Positions 16,033 through 23,831 of a DNA stretch of 35,591 nucleotides are shown piece after piece. Where the stretch lies: contig JAXGYO010000007.1 of assembly GCA_040772225.1 (NCBI GenBank), positions 1 to 35,591 on the forward strand, read 5' to 3'. Position 1 is the stretch's first letter; every line of letters begins with the position of its first letter. The notes under the pieces are model-generated. The model worked only from the letters and a program-made list of their open reading frames with translations. It was not told the origin of the DNA and did no database searches. The DNA is from JAAYED01 sp040772225 (lineage in GTDB: Bacteria > Chloroflexota > Anaerolineae > UBA1429). The position numbers and the translations under genes were made by a program.

Positions 16033-17493
16033 CTACCGGGTGGCGACGCCCTTGAGTTCGACGGCTACCACCGGCCCAAGGCTAACGTTCGAGACGAACG
16101 ACGCATCCAGTGCGTCCCCGTCATAGTGCAGGGTCAGCGTCGGGATGAACGGCGTGGTCACAAAGCAGATCTTGATCGCCAGCGTATCCGGCGCGGTCCA
16201 GGCGGCGCTGGCGGCCACGGGGGTCTCCACAGGCGGCGGCACGCCCAGCGGGGACTGCATGCTGAACGTGGTGGCGCCCTCCGCCCAGGCGCCCATCGCG
16301 AACTCCAGGTTGTGCGTGCCGCGGCGATCGCGCACCGTGAGCGTGCCGCGCGAGGCGTCCAGGGCCACGCGGAGACTCTGGATCCCCGCCTTGTTGCTGT
16401 CCATCTTGTAGCGCCGGCCGGTGATCTGCGCGGCCACCGGCGCCGTGTCGTCGCCCTGCTGCGACGCAATCTTGAGTCCGGCGAGCTGAGCGCCGAGTGC
16501 CCGGTTCGCCGCCGCATCCGCCTTCAGGGGCGCGTCCGCCATGGCGGGCAACAGGTGGTCCCACACGGCGTCCAGCGGGGGCTGCATGTCGCCGATGCCG
16601 CTGGTGATCGCCAGCACGGCGTCCTGCTCGGGCATCACCAGGCAGTACTGGCCAAACGCGCCGTCGCCGCGGTAGGCGCCGTGGCGGCAGAGCCAGAACT
16701 GGTAGCCATAGCCCTGCGTCCACTCCGGGTTGCCGCCGCGGATCGAGTTATCCGAGTGATAGGAGGAGGCCGTCTTGACCCACTCCGCGGGCACCAGTTG
16801 GCGGTCGCCCCAGCGGCCCTGCTGCAGCAGCATCTGGCCAAAGCGGGCGATGTCCTCAGTCTTGAGGTTCAGCCCGTAGCCGCCCATGTTGACGCCCAGG
16901 GGATCCGACTGCCAGTACGGCGGCTCGATCCCCAGCGGGTCGAACAGCCGCGGCTGGAGATATTCCACGATAGGCATCCCCGTGAGGCGCTGGACGATGG
17001 CCGAAAGCATGTAGGTCGCCGCTGTGTTGTAGACAAACCAGGAGCCGGGCTTGTGCTTGACCGGGATGCGCAGGAAGCGTTTGGCCATGAGATGGTCCAT
17101 GCGCTTGAACGTGGCCTGGCTGGCGTCCTCGTGATGGCCGGTGTTCATGCTCAGCAGGTGGTGGACGGTCATCGCCGCCAGGTTGCGGCTCACCCTGGGC
17201 GGGGCCTCCTCGGGAAAGAACTTGAGCACGGGGTCCTCGACACTGAGCAGCCCCTCGCTGACCGCCAGGCCCACCGCCGTGGAAGTGAACGACTTGCTCA
17301 GCGAAAAGAGCGTGTGCGGCAGTGCGGGGTTGTAGGGCGGCCACCACGCCTCGGCCGCGACCTGGCCGTGGCGCAGCAGCATGAACGAGTGCAGGCCGGG
17401 AGATCTCTCCTCGACGGCCGCGACAAAAGCGCTCACCGCCGCGGCGGAGATCCCCACAGCTTCCGGTGTGGTGCGAACGAGTTCCTGGGACAT
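16033..17493 (-). CDS. Beta-lactamase-fold serine hydrolase (class C / EstB-like)
   Basis: A 486-residue protein of the serine beta-lactamase-like superfamily. The catalytic S-x-x-K is Ser64-Leu-Ser-Lys67 (TLFSLSKSFTSTAVGLAVSEG), and the second catalytic Tyr lies in FVYNTAATYMLSAIVQRLTG (Tyr155). The region HGAYRGDGAFGQYCLVMPEQ is the third motif region. A C-terminal domain of about 130 residues, rich in beta-strands, follows the hydrolase. No signal peptide is present, so a cytoplasmic esterase or peptidase is more likely than a secreted penicillin-hydrolysing enzyme; the substrate is unknown. The ATG at 17493 has GGAGG six bases upstream, and a promoter lies at 17523-17550. The longer open frame upstream is repeat DNA. 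Confidence 0.88.
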   Translation of the reverse strand: MSQELVRTTPEAVGISAAAVSAFVAAVEERSPGLHSFMLLRHGQVAAEAWWPPYNPALPHTLFSLSKSFTSTAVGLAVSEGLLSVEDPVLKFFPEEAPPRVSRNLAAMTVHHLLSMNTGHHEDASQATFKRMDHLMAKRFLRIPVKHKPGSWFVYNTAATYMLSAIVQRLTGMPIVEYLQPRLFDPLGIEPPYWQSDPLGVNMGGYGLNLKTEDIARFGQMLLQQGRWGDRQLVPAEWVKTASSYHSDNSIRGGNPEWTQGYGYQFWLCRHGAYRGDGAFGQYCLVMPEQDAVLAITSGIGDMQPPLDAVWDHLLPAMADAPLKADAAANRALGAQLAGLKIASQQGDDTAPVAAQITGRRYKMDSNKAGIQSLRVALDASRGTLTVRDRRGTHNLEFAMGAWAEGATTFSMQSPLGVPPPVETPVAASAAWTAPDTLAIKICFVTTPFIPTLTLHYDGDALDASFVSNVSLGPVVAVELKGVATR

Positions 17494-17522
17494 GGCATGC
17501 CTCCTGTGCTGGTGTCGGAAAG

Positions 17523-17550
17523 ATTGTAGTCCCGGCGCAGGCTTGGTCAA
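17523..17550 (-). promoter_or_regulatory. Promoter of the serine hydrolase gene
   Basis: On the minus strand TTGACC (17550-17545), a 16-nt spacer and TACAAT (17528-17523) are each one base from consensus. Transcription would start near 17516, some 23 bases before the ATG. Confidence 0.65.
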
Positions 17551-17564
17551 GGCAGCGTGCCAGG

Positions 17565-17599
17565 GACGATGGACGATGGACCATGGACGATGGACCGCG
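17565..17599. repeat. Heptad tandem-repeat array D (GACGATG/GACCATG)
   Basis: Five units read GACGATG, GACGATG, GACCATG, GACGATG and GACCGCG, the reverse complement of the CCATCGT/CCATGGT dialect. The array abuts the hairpin at 17597. Confidence 0.8.
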
Positions 17600-17658
17600 G
17601 GCGTCTCGCCCGCAGACTGGAGCGTGGGCTCTCTAGATCGCGGGTCTGGAGACCCGCG
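17597..17658. repeat. Two perfect hairpins between heptad arrays D and E
   Basis: The first (17597-17613) is GCGGGC-GTCTC-GCCCGC. The second (17639-17658) is CGCGGGTCT-GG-AGACCCGCG with a 9-bp stem. The first recurs inverted at 18906-18922 on the other side of the aldo/keto reductase gene. Confidence 0.8.
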
Positions 17659-17691
17659 CCCCAACAGAGCGCCCTATGGGAGTCGTGCGAC

Positions 17692-17747
17692 TGCAATCAG
17701 TACTCTGTAATCGGTAATGTGCAATCGTTAGTCTGCCATCTATAGTC
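17692..17747 (+). repeat. Heptad tandem-repeat array E (TGCAATC/TGCCATC)
   Basis: Eight consecutive 7-base units (TGCAATC, AGTACTC, TGTAATC, GGTAATG, TGCAATC, GTTAGTC, TGCCATC, TATAGTC) end 19 bases before the stop codon of the aldo/keto reductase gene. Confidence 0.75.
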
Positions 17748-17766
17748 CTCCAACGGCCGCCGCGCC

Positions 17767-18813
17767 CTACTCCGCGATCACCCCGTCCTCGTCCCAGAGG
17801 TCGTGCCAATCCTGTCCCTCACGCCAGAGGAACACCTGCCCTTTGATCAGGCGATTCTTGCGGTCGATGCCCGCGATGGCGGCCATGTCCTCGTCAGAGA
17901 GGGGCGGCGTGGTCGTGCAGCGCAGGTTGGCCAGATAGTGGCTGCGTTTGGTGGACATGGGGATCGGCACGGTGCCGCGCTGAAGCGCCCACTTGAGACA
18001 CACGAGCGCCGGGTGCACCCCCAGGCGCGCCGCGATCGCGACGATGACGGGATCGGCGAGGTCGACGGTGTCCTCGGGCACGCGGTCCCGCTCCGGGCGG
18101 TCGGGCGAGCCCAGCGGCGCGTAGGCGATCGGCACCATGCCGTGCACCAGTACATACTGCAGCAGCTCTGGCTGCTGGAAATGCGGGTGCAGCTCCATCT
18201 CGTTGGCCGCGGGCGGGATGGCCGCATCGCGCAGCAGCAGCTCGAGCTTGGGGATGGTCATGTTCGAGGTGCCGATGTGGCGCACCAGTCCCTCCTGCAC
18301 CAGCCCCTCCAGCGCCCGCCAGGTGCGCATGTACTCGGTATGGATATAGGGTCGCGCGTCCGCGGCGCGGGAGGTGACATCGACACCGGGAGCGTGCGTG
18401 TTCGGGAATGGCCAGTGGATCAGATACAGGTCCAGATAGCCGGCCTGCAGGTCGGCGATGGATTGACGGCAGGCGGCCGCGGCATCCTCAGGATCATGTT
18501 TGTCGTTCCAGAGCTTGCTGGTGACCCAGAGCGACTCACGCGGCAGTCCGCCCTGGAGGGCCTCCGCTAGCACGGCACCGATCTCGCGCTCGTTGCCATA
18601 GACCGCGGCGCAATCAATGTGGCGGTAGCCGACCTCCAGCGCGCCACGCACCGCGGCGGCGACCTCCCGCGGCGCGGCATGGTCGGAGCCAAAGGTGCCC
18701 AGCCCGATAGCAGGCATCTGCGCACCGGTGTGCAGGGTGCGCTGCGGGACCGCTGCCGGGTCAACGCCGTCAGGCACGGGGCTGAAAGGGGGCGACTTGT
18801 GCAGAGTCGACAT
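17767..18813 (-). CDS. Aldo/keto reductase
   Basis: A 348-residue cytoplasmic NAD(P)H-dependent reductase of the AKR superfamily, closest by eye to the 2,5-diketo-gluconate reductase/aldose reductase type. The catalytic tetrad is complete: Asp67 and Tyr72 (HIDCAAVYGNE), Lys100 (WVTSKLW) and His133 (LYLIHWPFPNT). The cofactor-binding end (ALQRGTVPIPMSTKRSHYLANL) is intact. The substrate cannot be deduced. The ATG at 18813 has AGGAG eight bases upstream, and a good promoter lies at 18855-18884. The longer open frame upstream is noise. The gene is monocistronic, bracketed by inverted copies of the same 17-bp hairpin and by heptad arrays. Confidence 0.92.
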   Translation of the reverse strand: MSTLHKSPPFSPVPDGVDPAAVPQRTLHTGAQMPAIGLGTFGSDHAAPREVAAAVRGALEVGYRHIDCAAVYGNEREIGAVLAEALQGGLPRESLWVTSKLWNDKHDPEDAAAACRQSIADLQAGYLDLYLIHWPFPNTHAPGVDVTSRAADARPYIHTEYMRTWRALEGLVQEGLVRHIGTSNMTIPKLELLLRDAAIPPAANEMELHPHFQQPELLQYVLVHGMVPIAYAPLGSPDRPERDRVPEDTVDLADPVIVAIAARLGVHPALVCLKWALQRGTVPIPMSTKRSHYLANLRCTTTPPLSDEDMAAIAGIDRKNRLIKGQVFLWREGQDWHDLWDEDGVIAE

Positions 18814-18854
18814 GGGCGTGCTCCTGTTGGGGGGACGAGGATACCAGTGGGGAG

Positions 18855-18884
18855 ATTCTACCGTCCCCGACGAGCAGGGGTCAA
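18855..18884 (-). promoter_or_regulatory. Promoter of the aldo/keto reductase gene
   Basis: On the minus strand TTGACC (18884-18879), an 18-nt spacer and TAGAAT (18860-18855) are each one base from consensus, about 40 bases before the ATG. Confidence 0.65.
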
Positions 18885-18905
18885 GCGATGGTGGACGGAA
18901 AACGA

Positions 18906-18922
18906 GCGGGCGAGACGCCCGC
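18906..18922. repeat. Perfect hairpin, inverted copy of the one at 17597
   Basis: GCGGGC-GAGAC-GCCCGC is the exact reverse complement of 17597-17613. No gene is seen between 18923 and 19098. Confidence 0.8.
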
Positions 18923-19098
18923 GGCCCAGACCGGTGCGGGACGTAAGGTATCCAGCGCGGTGCGGGATCAGACAGAGCCGATCGCTCCGCCACGCCGCAC
19001 GGACTGCCGGCATCTGCGGCCGCGCAGCCAGCGACAAATCCAGTACGAATCCAACCGTAATAAAACGTAGAGCCGCGCCCGGCCAGGGACACGGCTCC

Positions 19099-19168
19099 AT
19101 CTGTAATCTGTTATCTGCAATCTGCTATCTGGAATTTGCTATCCCTGGTCTTCTATCAGCTATCCTTC
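19099..19168 (+). repeat. Heptad tandem-repeat array F overlapping the 3' end of the PII gene
   Basis: Ten in-phase units read ATCTGTA, ATCTGTT, ATCTGCA, ATCTGCT, ATCTGGA, ATTTGCT, ATCCCTG, GTCTTCT, ATCAGCT and ATCCTTC. The stop codon and last residues of the PII-like protein (QKDS) are encoded by the last two units. Confidence 0.88.
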
Positions 19169-19536
19169 TGGCGCGCGTCGATGTCGTCCTGATAGCTGAG
19201 CGCGTCGCCGTTCCGCTCATCGGTGCGGATGCGGATAACATCCTGCACCGGCAGCACAAAGATCATCCCGTCGCCCTCGTCGCCCGTGTAGGCGGCCTTG
19301 CGGATGGCCTCCACCGTTCGCGCCACATTGTGATCGCTGAGCACAATGTTCAGCTGCATCTTGGGCAAAAGATCGACCGCATAGGATCCGGCACGGCCTT
19401 CCAGGCGTATGCCGCCCTGCCGCCCGTGACCCAGCACCTCAAAACAGTTCATGCCCACGATCCCGATTTCGCGCAGGGCATCCTTGACCTCGCCCAGTAA
19501 CTCCTCGCGGATGATCGCCTCGATTTTGTATGTCAT
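19156..19536 (-). CDS. PII-family nitrogen regulatory protein (GlnB/GlnK-like) with a changed ATP-site Lys
   Basis: A 126-residue protein that should form a trimer sensing ATP/ADP and 2-oxoglutarate and gating the ammonium channel. The T-loop region (GRQGGIRLEGRAGSYAVDLLPKM) keeps the Tyr equivalent to the uridylylated Tyr51 (Tyr52 here). The B-loop reads TGDEGDGMIFV: the usual Lys of GDGKIFV, which contacts the ATP phosphates, is Met91. The C-terminal RIRTDERNGDAL is typical. The ATG at 19536 has AAGGGG eight bases upstream; a GTG three codons earlier is the alternative. It follows amt by 12 bases in the same direction, the classic amt-PII arrangement in reverse order of the usual glnK-amtB. 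The last residues are encoded by a heptad-repeat array, so the C-terminus may be recent. Confidence 0.92.
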   Translation of the reverse strand: MTYKIEAIIREELLGEVKDALREIGIVGMNCFEVLGHGRQGGIRLEGRAGSYAVDLLPKMQLNIVLSDHNVARTVEAIRKAAYTGDEGDGMIFVLPVQDVIRIRTDERNGDALSYQDDIDARQKDS

Positions 19537-19548
19537 GGTGTCCACCCC

Positions 19549-20772
19549 TTACGCCAGAGATCGCTCGCCGTGCTCGCTGATATCCAGACCGACCTGCTCG
19601 CTGCCGGAACTCACGCGCAGTCCGACCAGCGCTCCAGTCAGGCGAGCCAGCAGCCAGGTCATGGCCAGCGAAAAGACGATAACCAGCGCCGCCGCGCCCA
19701 ATTGCACCAGGAACTGCATTCCGTTGCCATAGAACAGGCCATCAGCGCCCGCAGGATTGACCGCCTTGCTGGCGAACAGGCCGGTGGCCAGCGCGCCCCA
19801 TAGCCCGCCCAGGCCGTGGCAGGCGAACACGTCCAGGCTCTCATCCACGAGCGCGCGTCCCTTGATGTACTTGATCGCGAGATACGAGATCGCCGCGCCT
19901 ACGCCACCGATCAGAATCGCCGCCAAAGGCGTGACAAAGCCCGCCCCCGGAGTGATCGCCACCAGGCCGACCACGGCGCCAGTGACCATCCCCAGCACAC
20001 TGGGCTTGCCGTCACGCCAGGCGAGGGCCATCCACACCAGCGCTGCCGCCGATGCCGCCGTGTTGGTGGTGACCACAGCATGCGCCGCGATCCCGTTGGC
20101 CGCTAGCGCGCTGCCGCCATTGAACCCGAACCAGCCCATCCAGAGCAGGCCCGCACCCAGTACCACATACGGAATGTTGTTCGGTTCCCATACCCGCCGG
20201 CCAAAGCCGCGACGGGGACCAATGACCAGCGCAAAGGCCAGCGCCGAAAAGCCCGCTGTGATGTGCACCACGGTCCCGCCGGCAAAGTCCAGCGCGCCGA
20301 TGTTGCGCAGGATCCCGCCCTCGCCCCAGACCCAGTGGCAGACCGGGTCATAGACCAGGGTGGCCCACAGCAGGCTAAAGAGCAGAAAGGCCTTAAAGTT
20401 GATGCGCTCCACAAAGGCACCGGTGATGAGCGCCGGCGTGATGATGGCAAACATCATCTGAAAGGCGGCAAAAGCCAGGTGGGGGATCGTCGGCGCGTAG
20501 GAGGACGGCACACCGCCCACGCCCGCGAACCCCAGGTGCGCCAGACCGCCGATCAGCCCGCCCCTGTCCGCGCCAAAGGCCAGCGTGTAGCCCAGCAGCA
20601 CCCACTGGATGCCCATCAGGGCCACCATGCTAAAGCTCAGTGTCAGCGTTGACAGGAGGTTCTTGCGGCGCACCATGCCGCCGTAAAAGAACCCCAGTGC
20701 CGGCGTCATCACCAGCACGAGCGCCGTCGACACCAGCACCCAGGCCGTGTCGCCCGCTGAGATCGCGTCCAT
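19549..20772 (-). CDS. amt: Ammonium transporter AmtB family
   Basis: A 407-residue membrane channel for ammonium/ammonia with 11 predicted helices. The family signatures are present: GFFYGGMVRRKN near the N-terminus, LDFAGGTVVHITAG carrying the pore Asp and the first of the twin His, and DVFACHGLGGLWGALATGLFA carrying the second pore His. The C-terminal cytoplasmic tail (GLRVSSGSEQVGLDISEHGERSLA) contains the conserved GLDISEHGE signature needed for PII coupling. The ATG at 20772 is preceded by GGAGG. It is the first gene of a two-gene unit with the PII-like gene. I found no convincing sigma-70 or sigma-54 promoter upstream. Confidence 0.95.
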   Translation of the reverse strand: MDAISAGDTAWVLVSTALVLVMTPALGFFYGGMVRRKNLLSTLTLSFSMVALMGIQWVLLGYTLAFGADRGGLIGGLAHLGFAGVGGVPSSYAPTIPHLAFAAFQMMFAIITPALITGAFVERINFKAFLLFSLLWATLVYDPVCHWVWGEGGILRNIGALDFAGGTVVHITAGFSALAFALVIGPRRGFGRRVWEPNNIPYVVLGAGLLWMGWFGFNGGSALAANGIAAHAVVTTNTAASAAALVWMALAWRDGKPSVLGMVTGAVVGLVAITPGAGFVTPLAAILIGGVGAAISYLAIKYIKGRALVDESLDVFACHGLGGLWGALATGLFASKAVNPAGADGLFYGNGMQFLVQLGAAALVIVFSLAMTWLLARLTGALVGLRVSSGSEQVGLDISEHGERSLA

Positions 20773-20911
20773 TGCACCCTCCTCACAAACAGATTGTCGT
20801 TACGGGAGCAGGATAGCGGATGACGGGGCCCGGCGGAACGGGCACAAGTGACAAGGAAAGGCAGCAGCCAGTTGTGCACAGTGACAGGGAAAGGCTGCGT
20901 GGTTGGGCAGT

Positions 20912-21087
20912 GAGGAATCAACAGGGATGGACAGGACCGGCAGGATAGGATGGCGAATGCCACGCTGGACTGGACCAGTCTGCCCGAACCGGTCACGATC
21001 GCGTAAACGGGGGGCTATGGGCTTGTGCGGCCGCCGCGAGGAATCAACATGGATGGACAGCATCAGCAGGATAGGGTGGCGAACGCC
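20912..21087 (+). repeat. Two diverged 50-bp direct repeats
   Basis: 20912-20961 and 21038-21087 are the same length and align without gaps (both begin GAGGAATCAACA and share GGATGGACAG and GGCGAA). A related AAACAGGGATATACAGGAT stretch occurs near 23123. Another diverged pair (about 20842 and 20877, GTGACA.GGAAAGGC) lies just upstream. The gap 20773-21265 holds no recognisable gene. Confidence 0.75.
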
Positions 21088-21101
21088 CGCAAGCCTGGAC
21101 C

Positions 21102-21118
21102 GCGGGCTTACAGCCCGC
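21102..21118. repeat. Perfect hairpin GCGGGCT-TAC-AGCCCGC
   Basis: A 7-bp stem with a 3-nt loop. The same stem with loop ATA recurs at 29566-29582. Confidence 0.75.
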
Positions 21119-21265
21119 TCTGATTGGGCCGGGCGAAGATCTGCGCTCGCAAGGAAAAGCTACTCCTTGTAGAAACCGCGCTCACACGCCAGGCGGCCCT
21201 GCGATGCGCAGCCGGGACACAGCGCCATGTCCAAAGGACCGCGGGCGTCTCGTCCGCTCCGCTCG

Positions 21266-22981
21266 CTAGCGTGCCAGCAGCTTGAGCAGATCGTCCAGCG
21301 GGCGCGTGTTGAGTACATCCTCCGCGGTGAGCCAGCCTCGCTGCGCCTGCCCGATGCCAAAGTGCATGAGCGCGAGTTCTTCGGGCGTGTGGGCGTCCGT
21401 GCTGATGGCGACCTTGAGCCCCAGGTCACGGGCCATACGCGCATGCACGTCATCCAGGTCCAGCCGCTTGGGCCGGGCGTTGAGTTCCAGGTAGCAGCCG
21501 CGCTCCAGCGCTCCTCGCATGATCGCTTCCATATCGAGATCCATCGCAGGCACCTGCCCGATGACCCGGCCCGTGGGGTGGCCCAGGATGTTGAACAGAG
21601 GGTTGTCCATCGCCCGCAAGATGCGCTCGGTCTGCTTGTCGCGGCTCAAGTGTAACGCCGTGTGAACGGAGCAGACGCGCAGGTCCAGCCTCGAGAGCAC
21701 ATCGTCGGGCAGATCCAGCGAGCCGTCCTCCCGTATATCCACCTCGATCGCCTTGAGGACGCGGATCCCCTCCAGCGCCTCATTCAGGCGGTCGATCTCG
21801 TCGATCTGCCGCAGCAGCCCCTCGGCGTCAATGCACCGGGATGCGGGGGCGAGGGGCGAGTGGTCCGTGATGGCGATATACTCATAGCCCAGCGCCAGCG
21901 CCTGGCGTGCCATTTGCTCGATCGTCCCGGTGCCATCGCTGTCCGTCGCGTGCATGTGCAGGTCGCCCCGGATCTGTTCCAGGGTCACCAGATCCGGCAG
22001 GCGGCCCTCGCGGGCGGCCTGCACCTCCCCGCGATCCTCGCGCAGCACCGGCGGGATCCAGGGGAGATCCAGCGCGGCATAGATGCCCTCTTCCGTATCG
22101 CCGGCGATGCGTTCCTCTCCGCGAAGCAGGCCGTACTCGTTCAGCTTGAGGTCGCGATCGTTGGCCAGGCCACGCAACACAACGTTGTGGGCTTTGGACC
22201 CCGTAAAGTAGCAAAGCGCCGCGCCATAGCTCTCCTCCGGCACCACGCGCAGATCCACCTGCAACCCGGAATGCAAATGCACCGTCGAGCGGGTGCTGCC
22301 CTGCGAGACAACGTCGGAGACCTCCCCATAGGTCACAAAGCGCGCCATCGTCTTCTCCGGCACCTCGCTGGTGACCAGAACGTCCAGATCGCCCACCGTC
22401 TCGCGCCTGCGCCGGTAGCTGCCTGCCACCGCCACCCGGCCCACGTTACCTTGCTTCAGATACGCCACCAGCGGCTCGGCGATGCGCTCGGCCTCGCTGA
22501 TATAGATGCGCCCCTCCGTGCCCGCCTGCCGCGCCAGCTCCTTCAGGATGTTCTTCTCCAGCGTGTCGCCGAATCCCTCCAGGTCACGGACACGCCCCTC
22601 CCGCGCGGCCGCCTCCAGCTCCTGGAGCGTGGTAATGCCGAGGCCCTCATAGAGCATCTGCACCCGGCGCGGCCCCAGCCCCTCGACGCGCAGGAGCGAG
22701 AGCAGGCTGAGCGGCGTGCGTTCCGCGAGTTCCTCCAGTTGCGGCAGCCGGCCTGTCTCGACGATGGTGACGATCTTATCCGCGAGGGCCTTGCCCACGT
22801 TGGGGATCGCGGTGAGGTCCTCGCCTGCCGCGACCATACTCGCCAGGCTGCGCCCATAGTTCTCGACGGTGTAGGCGCCATTGCGATAGGCACGCACCCG
22901 AAAGCTGTCAGCGCCCTGGATGTCCAGCAAGTCGGCCATCTGCTCAAAGAGGGCCGCAATATCCGCATTCTGAATGGCCAT
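21266..22981 (-). CDS. polX: DNA polymerase X family protein with PHP domain
   Basis: A 571-residue protein, the normal length for bacterial PolX. The N-terminus has helix-hairpin-helix elements (NVGKALADKIVTIVETGRLP, VEGLGPRRVQMLYEGLGI). The nucleotidyltransferase core follows with VAGSYRRRRETVGDLDVLV (catalytic Asp198 and Asp200) and VDLRVVP (Asp243). The C-terminal PHP domain carries GDLHMHATDSDGTGTIEQM, the ITDHS, VHTALHL, GHPTGR and STDAHTPEEL metal-binding motifs, so both gap-filling polymerase and 3'-5' exonuclease activities are expected. Its role is DNA repair. The ATG at 22981 is about ten bases after AAGGAG; the frame stays open far upstream, but only through a tandem-repeat array. 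A -10-like TATGAT lies about 50 bases upstream of the ATG without a good -35. Confidence 0.94.
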   Translation of the reverse strand: MAIQNADIAALFEQMADLLDIQGADSFRVRAYRNGAYTVENYGRSLASMVAAGEDLTAIPNVGKALADKIVTIVETGRLPQLEELAERTPLSLLSLLRVEGLGPRRVQMLYEGLGITTLQELEAAAREGRVRDLEGFGDTLEKNILKELARQAGTEGRIYISEAERIAEPLVAYLKQGNVGRVAVAGSYRRRRETVGDLDVLVTSEVPEKTMARFVTYGEVSDVVSQGSTRSTVHLHSGLQVDLRVVPEESYGAALCYFTGSKAHNVVLRGLANDRDLKLNEYGLLRGEERIAGDTEEGIYAALDLPWIPPVLREDRGEVQAAREGRLPDLVTLEQIRGDLHMHATDSDGTGTIEQMARQALALGYEYIAITDHSPLAPASRCIDAEGLLRQIDEIDRLNEALEGIRVLKAIEVDIREDGSLDLPDDVLSRLDLRVCSVHTALHLSRDKQTERILRAMDNPLFNILGHPTGRVIGQVPAMDLDMEAIMRGALERGCYLELNARPKRLDLDDVHARMARDLGLKVAISTDAHTPEELALMHFGIGQAQRGWLTAEDVLNTRPLDDLLKLLAR

Positions 22982-23210
22982 AGCGATCGCGCTCCTTTCC
23001 CTTCTGGTACGCGCACATCCTACTGCGACAATCATAGCAGGGGCTGGATCGGAGGACCAGCACAGGGGCAAGGAGCCCGGCCGCCGGACGTAGGCGCCCT
23101 CTGCGAGAGGAGGATCGGAGAATAAACAGGGATATACAGGATGGACAGGACAGGATGGGGCCAGCGGGAACGATCGTGGCCAAGCACAACGCCCGTGTAG
23201 GGGCGTGCCG

Positions 23211-23770
23211 CCTCGGAGGGTCGGCCTCCGGCCGACCCGGGTCAGGCGTAGCCTGACCCGCCCTAAAGCAGGCCACCTGTACTCTCGAACCATCGCCAGA
23301 ACCGCAGCCCGACAGGAGCCGGTGGCGGGCGGTCGGCCTCGGAGGGTCGGCCTCCGGCCGACCCGGGTCAGGCGCAGCCTGACCCTCCCAAAGCAGGCCA
23401 CCTGCACTCTCGAACCATGGCCACAACCGCAGCCCGACAGGAGCCGGTGGCAGGCGGTCAGCCCCGGAGGGTCGGCCTCCGGCCGACCCGGGTCAGGCGT
23501 AGCCTGACCCTCCCAAAAGCAGGCCACCTGCACTCTCGAACCATGGCCACAACCGCAGCCCGTCAGGAGCCCGTGACAGGCCAGCCTCGGGGGTCGGCCT
23601 CCGGCCGGCACCCGGGTCAGGCGCAGCCTGACCCTCCCTAAAGCAGGCCACCTGTACTCTCGAACCATCGCCAGAACCGCAGCCCGACAGGAGCCGGTGG
23701 CAGGCGGTCGGCCTCGGAGGGTCGGCCTCCGGCCGACCCGGGTCAGGCGCAGCCTGACCCTCCCAGGAGC
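23211..23770. repeat. Tandem array of about 4.5 units of about 125 bp, built from hairpins
   Basis: Units start at 23211, 23337, 23462, 23585 and 23712 (lengths 126, 125, 123, 127, last one partial). Each carries two adjacent perfect hairpins, GGTCGGCCTCCGGCCGACC and GGTCAGGCGTAGCCTGACC (the loop varies GTA/GCA), then a shared spacer with the ACTCTCGAACCATCGCC motif. A G9 run follows at about 23771. All long frames across it are repeat translations, not genes. The stretch 22982-23210 upstream holds no gene. Confidence 0.93.
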
Positions 23771-23831
23771 GGGGGGGGGCGCAGCCGCAACCAGATTCCC
23801 CCGCACCTCGCCCCCAACCTGATTACCTTCT

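Noticed and set aside
23211..23770. CRISPR array
   Set aside because: The repeat units are about 125 bp and contiguous, with no unique spacers and no cas genes nearby.
22982..23806. N-terminal extension of PolX of about 270 residues
   Set aside because: It translates the 125-bp tandem repeats; PolX proteins begin at the ATG at 22981.
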